A stretch of 64,000 bases of DNA, taken from Gammaproteobacteria bacterium (lineage in GTDB: Bacteria; Pseudomonadota; Gammaproteobacteria; Steroidobacterales; Steroidobacteraceae). Numbering within the stretch: position 1 is the first letter of the stretch; each line of letters begins with the position of its first letter. Position numbers and translations under genes: made by a program. Shown piece by piece: positions 43,474-52,817 of the stretch. The notes under the pieces are model-generated. The model had not been told where the DNA came from and ran no database searches. It saw only the letters and a program-made list of their open reading frames with translations. Location: contig PKRE01000006.1 of assembly GCA_017577615.1 (NCBI GenBank), positions 1-64,000 on the forward strand. The letters are read 5' to 3'.

Positions 43474-45465
43474 CTAGCGGAAGCGATAGCTCAAGTAGAG
43501 ATTTGCACCATAGATTTTGTAGAGGAGATCTCCCCACGCGCTTTGTGGATCGTCGGGCAGCAAGGCGTCGCGCAGAACCTTGTCCGTGCCTTTGAGATCA
43601 AGGCTCAACGTCACTCCGGGCAGTAACTCGCGCCACTGCACGCCGACCCCACCGTAATAGCCGTAAGCGGCCGTCTGTGCATCGTAGCGTACGGCCCCAG
43701 CGAACGCCGATAAGGCGAAACGATTTCCAAGGCGCAGACGATAGTCAACGGCTCTAACGCCGATGAGCGTTCTGCCATCGACCTCATCCAGCTCCAGACG
43801 CACTCCTAGATCGCTGCGATGCGCTCCTCGACGACGCACGCCCAGACCCAAATGCGGGCTCGTGCTCGATACCTCGCGCCTCGGCGTCACACCCTTGTCG
43901 AAGGGGTCGTACTCAAGTCGTAACGCGCCCATCCCGACATCGACGAACAGCTCCACTCGCGTCGCTGCCGTTGCTGGCACAGGATAGGGTACGACCCGTG
44001 CCAGCTCACGCTGACCCGGTGCGAAATAAACGAAAGCGCCTATGCGACTGAAATCCTCGCCGAACACATCGCGTCCCGCATTCACTTCGAGGCCGTAGAT
44101 GAATTGATTCCGCACTCGCGAATAGCGCACAGACACGTCGTGCTCACGTTCGTAGTCGAACCCGGAATAGCGCTCGTTCGCCAGCGTGCGGTAGCGCAGC
44201 TCTAGCAAACCGCCGACGGGCGGCTGCCATCCGAGCCAGATGCTGTGGCTCTGTGCGCCCACTCCATCACGCGACGCGCGGTGGTCGCCCCCCCAATGAC
44301 CGATCACGTGGCCTTCGCTCGACAAGCCGTCGGGATACACGCTGTGCACATACCACGCGTTCTGCCAGTCAGAGACCTCGTAGCGAAGATCCAATCCGTG
44401 CAAGAGCTGTGGCAGGTAAATGCCAGCGGAAAGCGCGGCGTTGCCCAACCGCCAACCCTCCTTGCGCGCCCCATCTTCTCCTGCGTACTCGAAATAGATC
44501 GAGAAAGGGCGTCGCGTCGGCACGAGGAACTTCGTTGCGAACGCCGCAGCCTGATTACCGAACTGCTCGTCGCTCGAGAGCTCGTCGCTGATGTTGTCGT
44601 AGCGACTCGGCCGGAAGAAGGCATCGAGGAAATCTCCGAAAGATCGGCCCCGTTCGCCTCCTCCAAATTGCAAGATTCGACTCGCGCTGAGTGACCAGCC
44701 GGGCAGCGGCTCGATCGAGACATGAACGCCAGCCAAGCGCGGATAACCGCTAGTCGTACGATCTTGGTAGGCGATATCCTCGACGCGCGACATGCGCGCA
44801 AGAAACACTTCGTATTGAAGTTTAAGCTTCGTGAGCGGAGTGTAGTTCGAAAGGGTCAGTCCCGGCATCGGATGCGACTGCGTGCTGACGAGCATGCCGC
44901 TGTCCGCCATGGGCGACCACCAACGTTCGCGATAGCCGATGTCGAGCTGCGCATACTCGTAGCCCACGCTGAGCGACGAACCGACCGGGAGCGCCTCGTG
45001 CGGATAGGCTAGCCCGCCAAGTTGCAGCAAGACGTGATCATTGACCTGCAAGAGCCCTTGGACGGAAGTCGCCCACGCATCTTCCGTCCCCATACCCCGA
45101 CGGTTTGGCAAAGCTCTTTCAGAGCCGTCCGCCGCCGCCACTTCAGCACTTGCGTGCGTGATCGCGTAACGGCTCATGTACCCGTGCAGATAATTCCGCA
45201 CGCGGCGGCACAGGAATTCGTCAAGCTTGCACGCCTCGGACAGCGCATCCAAGACCGCGGCAGCAGCAAAGGGGCGACGCATTACGGGCCGCCCGGCGAG
45301 CACCATGACCCGCTCGATATCTTGCTCGACCGCGGGCGAGAGCTCGAGCGGCAAGTAAGGGCTCACGCCGCGCGCCAGCGTAGCCTCGCTGGCCAGTGCG
45401 GTCATGATCATCAGGACCGCAGGAAGCACGCGCGCCGTGGCGCTCTTGAACGGTAGCTTCAGCAT
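43474..45465 (-). CDS. Wzi-family outer-membrane beta-barrel (capsule assembly-like)
   Basis: Predicted outer-membrane barrel related to Wzi, which anchors group 1 capsule on the cell surface. A signal peptide (about 1-32) leads into a helical N-terminal part (about 40-110) and a long run of alternating aromatic/polar strands ending in LYLSYRFR. Family-like segments include GYRERWWSPMADSGML and GYPRLAGVHVSIEPLPGWSL. At 663 residues it is larger than E. coli Wzi (479). It follows the glycosyltransferase gene (83-base gap, same strand), which supports a surface polysaccharide role, but no polymerase or export genes are nearby. Confidence 0.82.
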   Translation of the reverse strand: MLKLPFKSATARVLPAVLMIMTALASEATLARGVSPYLPLELSPAVEQDIERVMVLAGRPVMRRPFAAAAVLDALSEACKLDEFLCRRVRNYLHGYMSRYAITHASAEVAAADGSERALPNRRGMGTEDAWATSVQGLLQVNDHVLLQLGGLAYPHEALPVGSSLSVGYEYAQLDIGYRERWWSPMADSGMLVSTQSHPMPGLTLSNYTPLTKLKLQYEVFLARMSRVEDIAYQDRTTSGYPRLAGVHVSIEPLPGWSLSASRILQFGGGERGRSFGDFLDAFFRPSRYDNISDELSSDEQFGNQAAAFATKFLVPTRRPFSIYFEYAGEDGARKEGWRLGNAALSAGIYLPQLLHGLDLRYEVSDWQNAWYVHSVYPDGLSSEGHVIGHWGGDHRASRDGVGAQSHSIWLGWQPPVGGLLELRYRTLANERYSGFDYEREHDVSVRYSRVRNQFIYGLEVNAGRDVFGEDFSRIGAFVYFAPGQRELARVVPYPVPATAATRVELFVDVGMGALRLEYDPFDKGVTPRREVSSTSPHLGLGVRRRGAHRSDLGVRLELDEVDGRTLIGVRAVDYRLRLGNRFALSAFAGAVRYDAQTAAYGYYGGVGVQWRELLPGVTLSLDLKGTDKVLRDALLPDDPQSAWGDLLYKIYGANLYLSYRFR

Positions 45466-45548
45466 CGAGGCGAATGACCTTTACATGGGCGCGTGCGAAG
45501 TGTAACTGCAGCCGCGCGGAGCCTGCAGCTCATCCTCGACTGACGCAC

Positions 45549-46601
45549 TCAGATTGACAATGCGCGCAGCGCAACCTCGAGACGACTGGCGAAGCTCTGC
45601 TTATTCTGCAAGAACCAGTTGCGCGCACTTGCACCAAGCCTGGCACATTGCTCGTCGCTCATGGCCATGGTCCTTGCGATAGCTGCCTCGAGCGAGCGCT
45701 CATCGAACTGATAGGTCGTCGCCAAACGTTGTTTGCCTACTCCGGAGTAGGACACCAGCACGCCTCGCTCAGGCTTCACGAGCTCGTTCATCGGGGGTGC
45801 ATCGATCGTGATGGTGACTGCACCTACGCTGAGCGCCTCCACGATGTAATGGCCCCATCCTTCCGTCAAGGACAGGCAGATATGGAACAGGTTCTCGTTC
45901 TGCAGGCGCATCAAGGCATCGTCACCGAGGTAGCCGGATATGTACCTGATGTTGGGCGCGTTCAGCGCCGGATCATCTGGCGCGTTGTTCTGCACGACGG
46001 TTAGCACCGGCCACTCCGGATGGCGCTTCCAGACCCGCAGGAGCCGATCTGTCCCCTTCATCGTGCTCTTGCCTGCGAGATGGAAGTAGGTGCGCTGTTT
46101 TTGCACAGTCGAGTCGTAACGGTCCTCGCTGTCGAAACCGACGTACATCACGTCGCAGCCGATGCGAGCGAACAGCTCGCGCGTGTACGCGGTCTTGGCC
46201 CACACTCGATCAACGTGGCGCAAGAAACGGAGGTCGTGCCGATCGAACCACTCGGGGTTGGGCAGTGCGACGTTTACCTTCGCATTCGACAAATGCTGAA
46301 ACCACACGTGTTCAAGCAGCAGATTGATGTCGGCCGACGGCATCCGGCGCGCACCCGTGCGGGCCTGCCAGGCACGCCTGACGCGCGTGCTCCATTGCGC
46401 CAGAACCGATCTGCGCTCGCCTGCAGCAGCCGCATCGATGGCAATCACATGGACTTCATGGCCCAACCTTTGCAGCGCATCGGTCAGCACGTCGATGTCG
46501 CGCGACAAACCGACACCGTTGGACTTGCCAATGATGTTGATGCGCCTCGACTCCGTGGCAGTGTAGGGCGCAACGCATGGCGCATGCTCAACCGCAGACA
46601 T
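45549..46601 (-). CDS. Glycosyltransferase, GT4-like
   Basis: Predicted GT-B retaining glycosyltransferase in the cytoplasm. The C-terminal half has the usual E-x7-E region (SLTEGWGHYIVEALSVGAV) and KSTMKGTDRLLRVWKRHPEWPVLTVV, while the N-terminal half starts with NIIGKSNGVGLSRDIDVL, a donor-domain glycine loop. 350 residues from ATG 46601 (MSAVEHAP). Donor and acceptor are unknown. It is directly upstream of the Wzi-like gene on the same strand. Confidence 0.85.
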   Translation of the reverse strand: MSAVEHAPCVAPYTATESRRINIIGKSNGVGLSRDIDVLTDALQRLGHEVHVIAIDAAAAGERRSVLAQWSTRVRRAWQARTGARRMPSADINLLLEHVWFQHLSNAKVNVALPNPEWFDRHDLRFLRHVDRVWAKTAYTRELFARIGCDVMYVGFDSEDRYDSTVQKQRTYFHLAGKSTMKGTDRLLRVWKRHPEWPVLTVVQNNAPDDPALNAPNIRYISGYLGDDALMRLQNENLFHICLSLTEGWGHYIVEALSVGAVTITIDAPPMNELVKPERGVLVSYSGVGKQRLATTYQFDERSLEAAIARTMAMSDEQCARLGASARNWFLQNKQSFASRLEVALRALSI

Positions 46602-47107
46602 TCTCACAGGATATTGGATCGCGCATCGCGCGCAATATGTCGCGCTCACAAGACTGGCGACAACATGTTATGCACGTGTAATGTTGCCGTACTCCTCCTC
46701 TGAGATCCTACCGCAACACGTTACGTAGGCATCACCCCGTAGCGCTCTCCCTGCACGAAGGCGTGCGTGCGTCGCCGTAGCGATCGCGGTCCTTCTGCTT
46801 GGGGGCCGCCGCCCGAGTTTCTCCAGGCATGCTGCGAGACTGGTCAGGGCACATCCGTATGACTGTAAACTCGCGCGGAGAGCGTCCGCGGCCGAACTCG
46901 GCCAGAAATCACTCTTCGTCCTCCGGACTTTAAGACTTGCCTACCTTGGGCGGCTTTCCGTAACGCCGGGTGCTCGGAGGTCGTCCTCGGCACTATAAAG
47001 GCTAACCGCAGGAAACCGTTCGCCCATGATCGGGTTGACGCCAGTCGTAACCATCGAGAGGATGTTGCAAGTCTTCGACCGATCCATGGTCGACTCCCCG
47101 CACACTC
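46602..47107. other. Intergenic region upstream of CPBP protease gene
   Basis: About 500 bases between divergent genes with no convincing coding sequence on either strand. It contains the two ACGR-loop hairpins at 46952-46988 and a TATAAA at 46995-47000 without a matching -35. Nothing else is recognised. Confidence 0.5.
46952..46988 (-). other. Two adjacent hairpins with ACGR tetraloops
   Basis: On the minus strand GAGG-ACGA-CCTC (46988-46977) is followed after 9 bases by GGCGTT-ACGG-AAAGCC (46967-46952, one G-A mismatch). Two neighbouring stems with ACGR loops are the hallmark of the guanidine-II (mini-ykkC) riboswitch. The downstream gene, however, is the glycosyltransferase 350 bases away, not a guanidine exporter or carboxylase gene, so this may be chance. 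Confidence 0.25.
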
Positions 47108-47992
47108 ATGCGCGCATTTTTTCTGTTCGTTCTTCTGCTCATCGGAGCGCTCGTCGTCGCCGCCGCTCTCACTTATCCCGCGTGGCTGCTCGTGAGCACG
47201 ATCTCTGTCGAGCCCGTGCACCGGGTCATGAACCGGCTCGCGATGCTCATCGCGCTCATCGGGCTCATCATCCTCACTCGCAGACTGGGCCTGTCGAATC
47301 GCGAGTCGCTCGGTTACGGGCTGCCAGCCGCGCGCTTCATGGCGGAGCTTCTCATCGGCTGGATCGCAGGCGTTCTGTTGATGTTGCCGCTGGTCGCGTT
47401 CCTGCTCGGCCTCGACATTCGTCAGTGGCGGCCCGAGATCGAGCACCACTGGCTCTCACTGCTGCTCGGGGGCATCGTCTCGGGCTTGGCAGTGGCACTG
47501 ATCGAAGAGACTTTCTTCCGAGGCGTGCTGTTCAGCGCCGTCCAGCGCACTTCCGGCGCAGCTGCCGCGATCGTTGCCCCGAGCCTGCTCTATGCGATGC
47601 TGCATTTTCTGGGTGGGCGCCTGCGGGTACCACCGGAGGAGGTTGGCTGGGAGCATGGGTTTCTGGTCCTCGCTCGCCTGTTCGAGCGTTATGCGGAACC
47701 GCTCGCCTTCATCGACTCGTTGCTAGCCCTGCTGGTGCTCGGCATGCTGCTTGCGTTGATTCGCTTGCGCACCGGAGCTATAGCGGCCTGCATGGGTTTG
47801 CACGCCGCTGGTGTGTGCACGATCGCGGTGCTGAGGAAGACCACCTACGTGGACGCAAGCTCCGAGCACGCGGTCTGGGTGGGAAGCTACGACGGCGTCA
47901 TTGGCTGGGCCGCATTGCTCTGGTTCATTGCGATCGGAGCGGTCTACTGGAAGCTGACTTCGCAGCGGTCGCTGCCGTCGAGCAGCTCCTGA
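47108..47992 (+). CDS. CPBP family intramembrane metalloprotease
   Basis: Predicted Abi/CAAX-type glutamic intramembrane protease. About eight hydrophobic helices in 294 residues. The three motifs are present: EETFFRG (E133, E134, R138), LHFLGG (H166) and GLHAAGV near residue 235. Bacterial members process membrane peptides or act in bacteriocin immunity; the target here is unknown. It converges with the LON-domain gene with 3 bases between stops. Confidence 0.88.
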   Translation: MRAFFLFVLLLIGALVVAAALTYPAWLLVSTISVEPVHRVMNRLAMLIALIGLIILTRRLGLSNRESLGYGLPAARFMAELLIGWIAGVLLMLPLVAFLLGLDIRQWRPEIEHHWLSLLLGGIVSGLAVALIEETFFRGVLFSAVQRTSGAAAAIVAPSLLYAMLHFLGGRLRVPPEEVGWEHGFLVLARLFERYAEPLAFIDSLLALLVLGMLLALIRLRTGAIAACMGLHAAGVCTIAVLRKTTYVDASSEHAVWVGSYDGVIGWAALLWFIAIGAVYWKLTSQRSLPSSSS

Positions 47993-47995
47993 CTG

Positions 47996-48583
47996 TCAGG
48001 AGCGCGCTTGAGCTGCGCCGCCGATGAGCGTGTTCAAGTACTGCAGCCGCTCTACGGGATCGTCGATCTCCAGACAACGCTGTCGCGTCGCGAGATTGAA
48101 CGGTAACAACTCAGCGAGGCGCGCGCTCAGCCAGCTGGCATCGTCGACGCGGGGCAGCACATCCTCGTATAACGTGGTGACTTGAGGAAAGATCTGCCGC
48201 ATCAGCTCGGCCAAGTTCTGCAGCTCGAGTGGCACCGGCGTAGGCGCTTCCGGGGCCAGCATGGTCACCTCGGCGACGTTCAGCCCGTCGGGCTGGACTT
48301 CGACTGACTCGATGCGAAACCGCCGCTCGCCACGTGCCACGATGCCAAGAAGCCCGTTGCTCAGGCGATCGAAATCCACGATGCGCGCCGTGGTTCCGAT
48401 TGTCACTGTCTTGGCCGGCCCGACTTCCCGTCCTTCCACGATCAGAGCTACGCCGAAAGGGCTGTTCTCGCGCATGCATCGCCCGACCATGTCGACGTAG
48501 CGTGCTTCGAAGATCCGCAGTCGCAGCGGTCCGCCCGGAAACAACACCGTGTGCAACGGAAAGAGAGGAATGATCTCGCTCAT
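47996..48583 (-). CDS. Stand-alone LON substrate-binding domain protein
   Basis: A 195-residue protein containing only the N-terminal substrate-recognition domain of Lon: MSEIIPLFPLHTVLFPGGPL-type start, LRIFEARYVDM, GVALIVEGREVG, and the helical part DASWLSARLAELLPFNLATRQRCLEIDDPVERLQYL. No ATPase or protease domain follows. Such proteins are common in proteobacteria and their role is unclear, possibly binding misfolded proteins. I start at ATG 48583. It follows mpl by 60 bases on the same strand. Confidence 0.93.
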   Translation of the reverse strand: MSEIIPLFPLHTVLFPGGPLRLRIFEARYVDMVGRCMRENSPFGVALIVEGREVGPAKTVTIGTTARIVDFDRLSNGLLGIVARGERRFRIESVEVQPDGLNVAEVTMLAPEAPTPVPLELQNLAELMRQIFPQVTTLYEDVLPRVDDASWLSARLAELLPFNLATRQRCLEIDDPVERLQYLNTLIGGAAQARS

Positions 48584-48642
48584 CCCATCTTCCCTTGTCG
48601 GTTGCGACGGCGCGTCGCCGACACAAGCAAGCCGCACGTGAG

Positions 48643-50031
48643 TTACGAGCCCTCCATAGGATCACGCGCGCGCAGCTTCGCCAGCAGCTTCTCATGGATA
48701 CCGCCGAAGCTGCCATTGGACATGATCAGCACGTGATCGCCGGACCGCGCGGTGCGTGCGAGAGTCTCGACCAAGGCCTCGAGGTCCGTCGCAACGTGCG
48801 CGCGCGCGCCGAGCGGCGCGACGGCCTCGGAGACATTCCACTGCACGCTCGGTCCTTGATACACGAATACCGCGTCCGCGGCCGCCAGGGAGGCAGCGAG
48901 CGCGTGCCGATGCGTGCCGAGCTTCATGGTATTCGAGCGTGGCTCGAGCACGGCGATCAAGCGTGCGGCACCGACACGACGACGCAGAGCGTCGATGGTC
49001 TGCTCTATGGCCGTGGGATGATGCGCAAAATCGTCGTAAACGGTCACGCCGCCGACCACGCCGCACTTCTCGAGCCGTCGGCGCACGCCAGCGAACGCTT
49101 TGAGGGCCGCCACCCCCGTTTCGATCGGTACGCCCGCGTGTCGCGCCGCGAGCAAGGCCGCGAGCGCGTTGAGCGCGTTGTGCCTGCCGACCAGGGGCCA
49201 CTCGACATCGGCGACCTGACGATCCCCCTTCATGATGGCGAACTTGGAGTAGTCGCCCTGCTCACCGGACGAGATGTGCCACACGTCATCGCCGTGCGCA
49301 ACGGCGGAGAACTGCTCCACGGGCGTCCAGCAACCCATCTCGAGCACTCTCGTCACATGCGCATCGCCCGCATTGGCGACGACGAGCCCGTTCCTCGGCA
49401 CCATACGCAGGAGCTGATGAAACTGCCACTGAATCGCGGCCACGTCGGGATAGATGTCTGCATGATCGTGCTCAAGGTTGTTGAGCACGACAGTACGCGG
49501 CCGGTAATGCACGAACTTCGCACGCTTGTCGAAGAAGGCCGTATCGTATTCGTCCGCTTCGACCACGAAGTGCTTGCCATCGCCGAGTCGTGCAGTCGAT
49601 GAGAAATTGCTCGGCACGCCTCCGATCAGGAAGCCCGGCGCGAGGCCTGCGTGCTCCAAGATCCAGGCGAGGATGCTCGAGGTCGTGGTCTTGCCATGCG
49701 TGCCCGCAACAGCCAGCACCCAGCGACCGGCGAGCACATGACGCGCAAGCCACTCAGGACCGGACGTGTACGGGATATGGCTTTCGAGCAGCGCCTCGAT
49801 GAGCGGGTTGCCACGGCTCATCACATTGCCAACGACAACAATGTCGGGGCGAAGCGACAGCTGCTCGGCGTCGTAACCTTCGATGAGGTCGATACCGAGG
49901 GCGGCAAGCTGATCGGACATCGGCGGATAGACGTTCTGGTCGGCCCCCGTCACGCGGTGTCCTGCTGCGCGTGCGAGCGCAGCAATCCCGCCCATGAACG
50001 TGCCGCAGATGCCCAGGATGTGAACGTGCAT
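48643..50031 (-). CDS. mpl: UDP-N-acetylmuramate:L-alanyl-gamma-D-glutamyl-meso-diaminopimelate ligase
   Basis: Murein recycling ligase that joins the recovered tripeptide to UDP-MurNAc. 462 residues with the Mur ligase plan: N-terminal UDP-binding domain (HVHILGICGTFMGGIAALAR), central ATPase with the P-loop AGTHGKTTT, NNLEHDHADIYPD, and C-terminal domain with VYDDFAHHPTAI and LEPRSNTMK. The pattern CGTFMG, EADEYDTAFFDKRAKFVHY and SNGSFGGIHEKLL are specific to Mpl against MurC. Diverges from rnd. Confidence 0.96.
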   Translation of the reverse strand: MHVHILGICGTFMGGIAALARAAGHRVTGADQNVYPPMSDQLAALGIDLIEGYDAEQLSLRPDIVVVGNVMSRGNPLIEALLESHIPYTSGPEWLARHVLAGRWVLAVAGTHGKTTTSSILAWILEHAGLAPGFLIGGVPSNFSSTARLGDGKHFVVEADEYDTAFFDKRAKFVHYRPRTVVLNNLEHDHADIYPDVAAIQWQFHQLLRMVPRNGLVVANAGDAHVTRVLEMGCWTPVEQFSAVAHGDDVWHISSGEQGDYSKFAIMKGDRQVADVEWPLVGRHNALNALAALLAARHAGVPIETGVAALKAFAGVRRRLEKCGVVGGVTVYDDFAHHPTAIEQTIDALRRRVGAARLIAVLEPRSNTMKLGTHRHALAASLAAADAVFVYQGPSVQWNVSEAVAPLGARAHVATDLEALVETLARTARSGDHVLIMSNGSFGGIHEKLLAKLRARDPMEGS

Positions 50032-50229
50032 GTGATGTGTCGAAGTGCGTTCGAGTGTAAGTGGTACCGCAGGTCATCGAGGCAAGCGACGGATCGCATG
50101 AACCGGCACAGCCTGAGCGGCTGCACGGCAGCCTATAATGCGCACGTGGTCATCAAAGCATCCTACACGATTCTATCCGCGTTCGGCGCCACCACCTGGG
50201 GCGCCGGAGCTTACTTCATCGTATCCGTG

Positions 50230-50247
50230 GAGCGCTCATGAGCGCTC
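50230..50247 (+). other. 18-base perfect palindrome over the rnd start codon
   Basis: GAGCGCTCATGAGCGCTC reads the same on both strands and contains the ATG of rnd at 50238. Folded in mRNA it would bury the start codon. No ribosome site of note precedes it. Could be a protein-binding operator or translational control element; function inferred only. Confidence 0.5.
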
Positions 50248-51380
50248 AGACGACCGTGTTCGTCGACACCGACGCGGGCCTTGCGAGTGCGTTGCAGGAA
50301 CTCGCGCAAAGCACATTCGTCGCGATTGACACCGAGTTCATGCGCGAGAGCAGCTACTATCCCAAGTTGTGCCTCGTGCAGCTCGCTTCGATCGATTACT
50401 GCGCGCTCGTCGATCCGCTGGCAAGCGTAAATCTCGAGCCGCTGTGGACATTCTTGGCCGAGCGACGGCGCGTGAAGGTCCTTCACGCCGCACGACAGGA
50501 CCTCGAAGTGCTCGCGGTGCATGCGCCGCACGCCATTCCGATGGGGCCGATTTTCGATACGCAGCTCGCTGCCGCGCTGCTGGGACAATCAGCTCAGATC
50601 GGCTACGCAGCATTGGTGTCGGCCCGTTTGGCCACAACCCTGCCCAAGGGGCACACACGCACTGATTGGCATCGGCGCCCGTTGAGCGCGGAGCAGCTCG
50701 AGTACGCCGCCGATGATGTACGCTATCTCGTGCCGCTCTATCTCGACTTGCACGCGGCGCTCGAGCGCACTGGCAAGCTCGCGTGGTTGGAACAAGAGGC
50801 GCTCGAGTTCGAACGCGCCGAGCTGCACGGGCCCGAGCCGGAGCAGGCATGGAAACGTTTGCGAGGTCTCGATCGTCTGCGGCCCGAGCAACGCGCCACC
50901 GCCAAGCTGCTCGCGGAATGGCGCGAGCGCCTCGCAATCAAGCATGACAAGCCGCGGGGCTGGATTCTTTCCGACGAGGCACTACGCGAGATCAGCGAGC
51001 GCATGCCGAGGACCCTGGCTGCGCTCAGCAGGCTGCGCAGCCTGCCTGAAGGGCTCATTCGCAAACGGGGCGCAGAGCTGCTCGAGCTTGTGGCGCGCGG
51101 CGAGCAAGCACGAGCAGCCGAAAGCGGCGTTCCGCGACCTCGAGCCCCCGAGCCCGACCAGCTCGCGCTGGTCACGAGGCTCATGAGCGTCGTGCGCGAG
51201 CGCGCGCAGGCACTGGCAGTCAGCCCCGAGCTCCTCGCAACACGCCGCGATGTCGAGCGACTCGTCTTCTCCGGCGACTGTGCTCGCCTGCTGCAAGGTT
51301 GGCGACGCGAAGCGATCGGCGAACGCCTGCTGGCCATCCTCACCGCAGATGCCGCCCAGCAGGAACGGCACAGCCGTTAG
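50238..51380 (+). CDS. rnd: Ribonuclease D
   Basis: 3'-to-5' exoribonuclease for tRNA 3' maturation and RNA turnover. DEDDy exonuclease domain: FVAIDTEFMRE (Exo I), HAARQDLEVL (Exo II) and YAADDVRYLVPLY (Exo III with Tyr). The C-terminal half carries HRDC-type helical domains (ERLAIKHDKPRGWILSDEAL). 380 residues. Its start codon sits inside a perfect palindrome. Converges with adk with 3 bases between stops. Confidence 0.96.
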   Translation: MSAQTTVFVDTDAGLASALQELAQSTFVAIDTEFMRESSYYPKLCLVQLASIDYCALVDPLASVNLEPLWTFLAERRRVKVLHAARQDLEVLAVHAPHAIPMGPIFDTQLAAALLGQSAQIGYAALVSARLATTLPKGHTRTDWHRRPLSAEQLEYAADDVRYLVPLYLDLHAALERTGKLAWLEQEALEFERAELHGPEPEQAWKRLRGLDRLRPEQRATAKLLAEWRERLAIKHDKPRGWILSDEALREISERMPRTLAALSRLRSLPEGLIRKRGAELLELVARGEQARAAESGVPRPRAPEPDQLALVTRLMSVVRERAQALAVSPELLATRRDVERLVFSGDCARLLQGWRREAIGERLLAILTADAAQQERHSR

Positions 51381-51383
51381 CGT

Positions 51384-52460
51384 TCACTTCTTGGCGCGGG
51401 CCTGCTTCGTGCGCGCCTTGGTACTCGATTTGGCCGTCTTGGCCTTGCTACGAGCGACGCCCGCAGACCTGCGAGCGGGTGCGACGCGCGAGCGTGAGGA
51501 GGCGCGTCGCGCGGCCGTGCGTTTCGCGGCAGCGGCCCGCTTGGCGTGACCTGCGGGACTCTTTTTGGTCTTCACGGCTTTTTTCGGCGCTGACTTCTTG
51601 CGTGTCTTTTGCGCCCCTACAGCCTTCTTCTTGGCGATCGTCTTCTTCCCTGACGTCTTCTTCCCTGCTGTCTTCTTCGCTGCCGTCTTCTTCTTGGCTA
51701 CGGCCTTGCCGACCGTCTGCCTGACGGCCTTCTTCGCAGTGGCACGAGCCCGTTTCGTGGAGGCGCCTTTGCTTCCTGTGCGCGCACGCCTGACGGTTAT
51801 CGCTCCTTCGGGCACGGGCTTGGCCAAAGCAGCGGCTTCCATGCGCTCGAAGACTTCATCAAGCTCGCCCTCGCCAGCCACGACACGAAGCAGGCCAAGC
51901 CGGGAATAATGCTCAACGAGCGGCTGAGTCTGCTCGGCATAGACCTCCAGCCGCTTGGCAATGACGTCTTCTTTATCGTCGGGGCGTTGCTCCAGCTGTG
52001 TCCCGTCCTTGGCACATGTCGTCGTGCCGGCGGGCATGGAGTGCACGTTGTACACCGTGCCGCATTTCGGGCACACACGGCGCCCCGCGAGGCGCTTCAC
52101 GAGCGTCTCGCGTCGAACATCGAGTAACAACACTGCGTCGAGGGGTTGGCCGATCTCGCGCAGTAAGTTTTCGAGCGCGCGCGCCTGCTCGATATTGCGC
52201 GGGAAACCATCGAGAATGAACCCGTTGGCAGCATCGGAGCGACTCAACCGGTCGCGAATCAGTCCTAGCACGATCTCGTCGGATACGAGCTGGCCCGCAT
52301 CCATCGCCGCCTTCGCTTTGAGACCGAGCTCCGTGCCTCGCGCCACGGCATCCCGCAACAGGTCGCCGGAGGAAATCTGAGGCACACCGTACTTGGCCTG
52401 CAGTTTCTGAGACTGAGTGCCTTTGCCCGAGCCTGGCGCTCCCAGCAACACAATACGCAT
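51384..52460 (-). CDS. adk: Adenylate kinase with histone-H1-like C-terminal tail
   Basis: Interconverts ATP plus AMP with two ADP. Residues 1-215 form a complete long-type kinase: P-loop GAPGSGKGT, AMP-binding SSGDLLRDA, LDGFPRN, and a LID with a zinc site C130-x2-C133-x15-C149-x2-D152, followed by RPDD and the C-terminal Arg. The remaining 143 residues are extremely rich in Lys, Ala, Arg and Thr with many AKK and KKT runs, like histone H1 or AlgP tails, in the same unbroken frame. Standard adenylate kinases end near 215. The tail probably binds nucleic acid or polyphosphate (inference). Diverges from pfp. Confidence 0.94.
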   Translation of the reverse strand: MRIVLLGAPGSGKGTQSQKLQAKYGVPQISSGDLLRDAVARGTELGLKAKAAMDAGQLVSDEIVLGLIRDRLSRSDAANGFILDGFPRNIEQARALENLLREIGQPLDAVLLLDVRRETLVKRLAGRRVCPKCGTVYNVHSMPAGTTTCAKDGTQLEQRPDDKEDVIAKRLEVYAEQTQPLVEHYSRLGLLRVVAGEGELDEVFERMEAAALAKPVPEGAITVRRARTGSKGASTKRARATAKKAVRQTVGKAVAKKKTAAKKTAGKKTSGKKTIAKKKAVGAQKTRKKSAPKKAVKTKKSPAGHAKRAAAAKRTAARRASSRSRVAPARRSAGVARSKAKTAKSSTKARTKQARAKK

Positions 52461-52817
52461 CGTCTAAGACCCTCGCGAAAAATCTGCTTGTGCAACCGGG
52501 TGAGCCAGAATCCCGCCGGGCAAAGTTGCGCCCGACTCTTTAGTTGTGCGCCGGCGAACCCGAAACCCCGGTTTTTGGGGGCGCTACCCTACAGAAAAGA
52601 TGCGCGCCTGGGTACTAGGTCGTCGGGATTGGATGGCTGGGCCCAACAAAAATGCTCACTCAAGATAACAAATTACATCTACCTGGCTGACGCTCGCCTG
52701 GCGGCGACCTTACCAGCAAATGGCGCGGTCGCCGGCGCTCTACAGTCGCCAGTTCACCCAATCTGCCGGTATTCTTCGGCACCTCGTTCAACTAAGACTA
52801 GAAGAGGACTCTGCATC
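52461..52817. other. Intergenic region between adk and pfp
   Basis: About 357 bases between divergent genes, without a credible gene. It holds an imperfect hairpin at 52559-52579 (CCCGAAACC pairing with GGTTTTTGGG, one bulge) and a weak period-7 tract at 52611-52645 (GGTACTA, GGTCGTC, GGGATTG, GATGGCT, GGGCCCA). The pfp leader may therefore be structured. No promoter reaches consensus. Confidence 0.5.
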
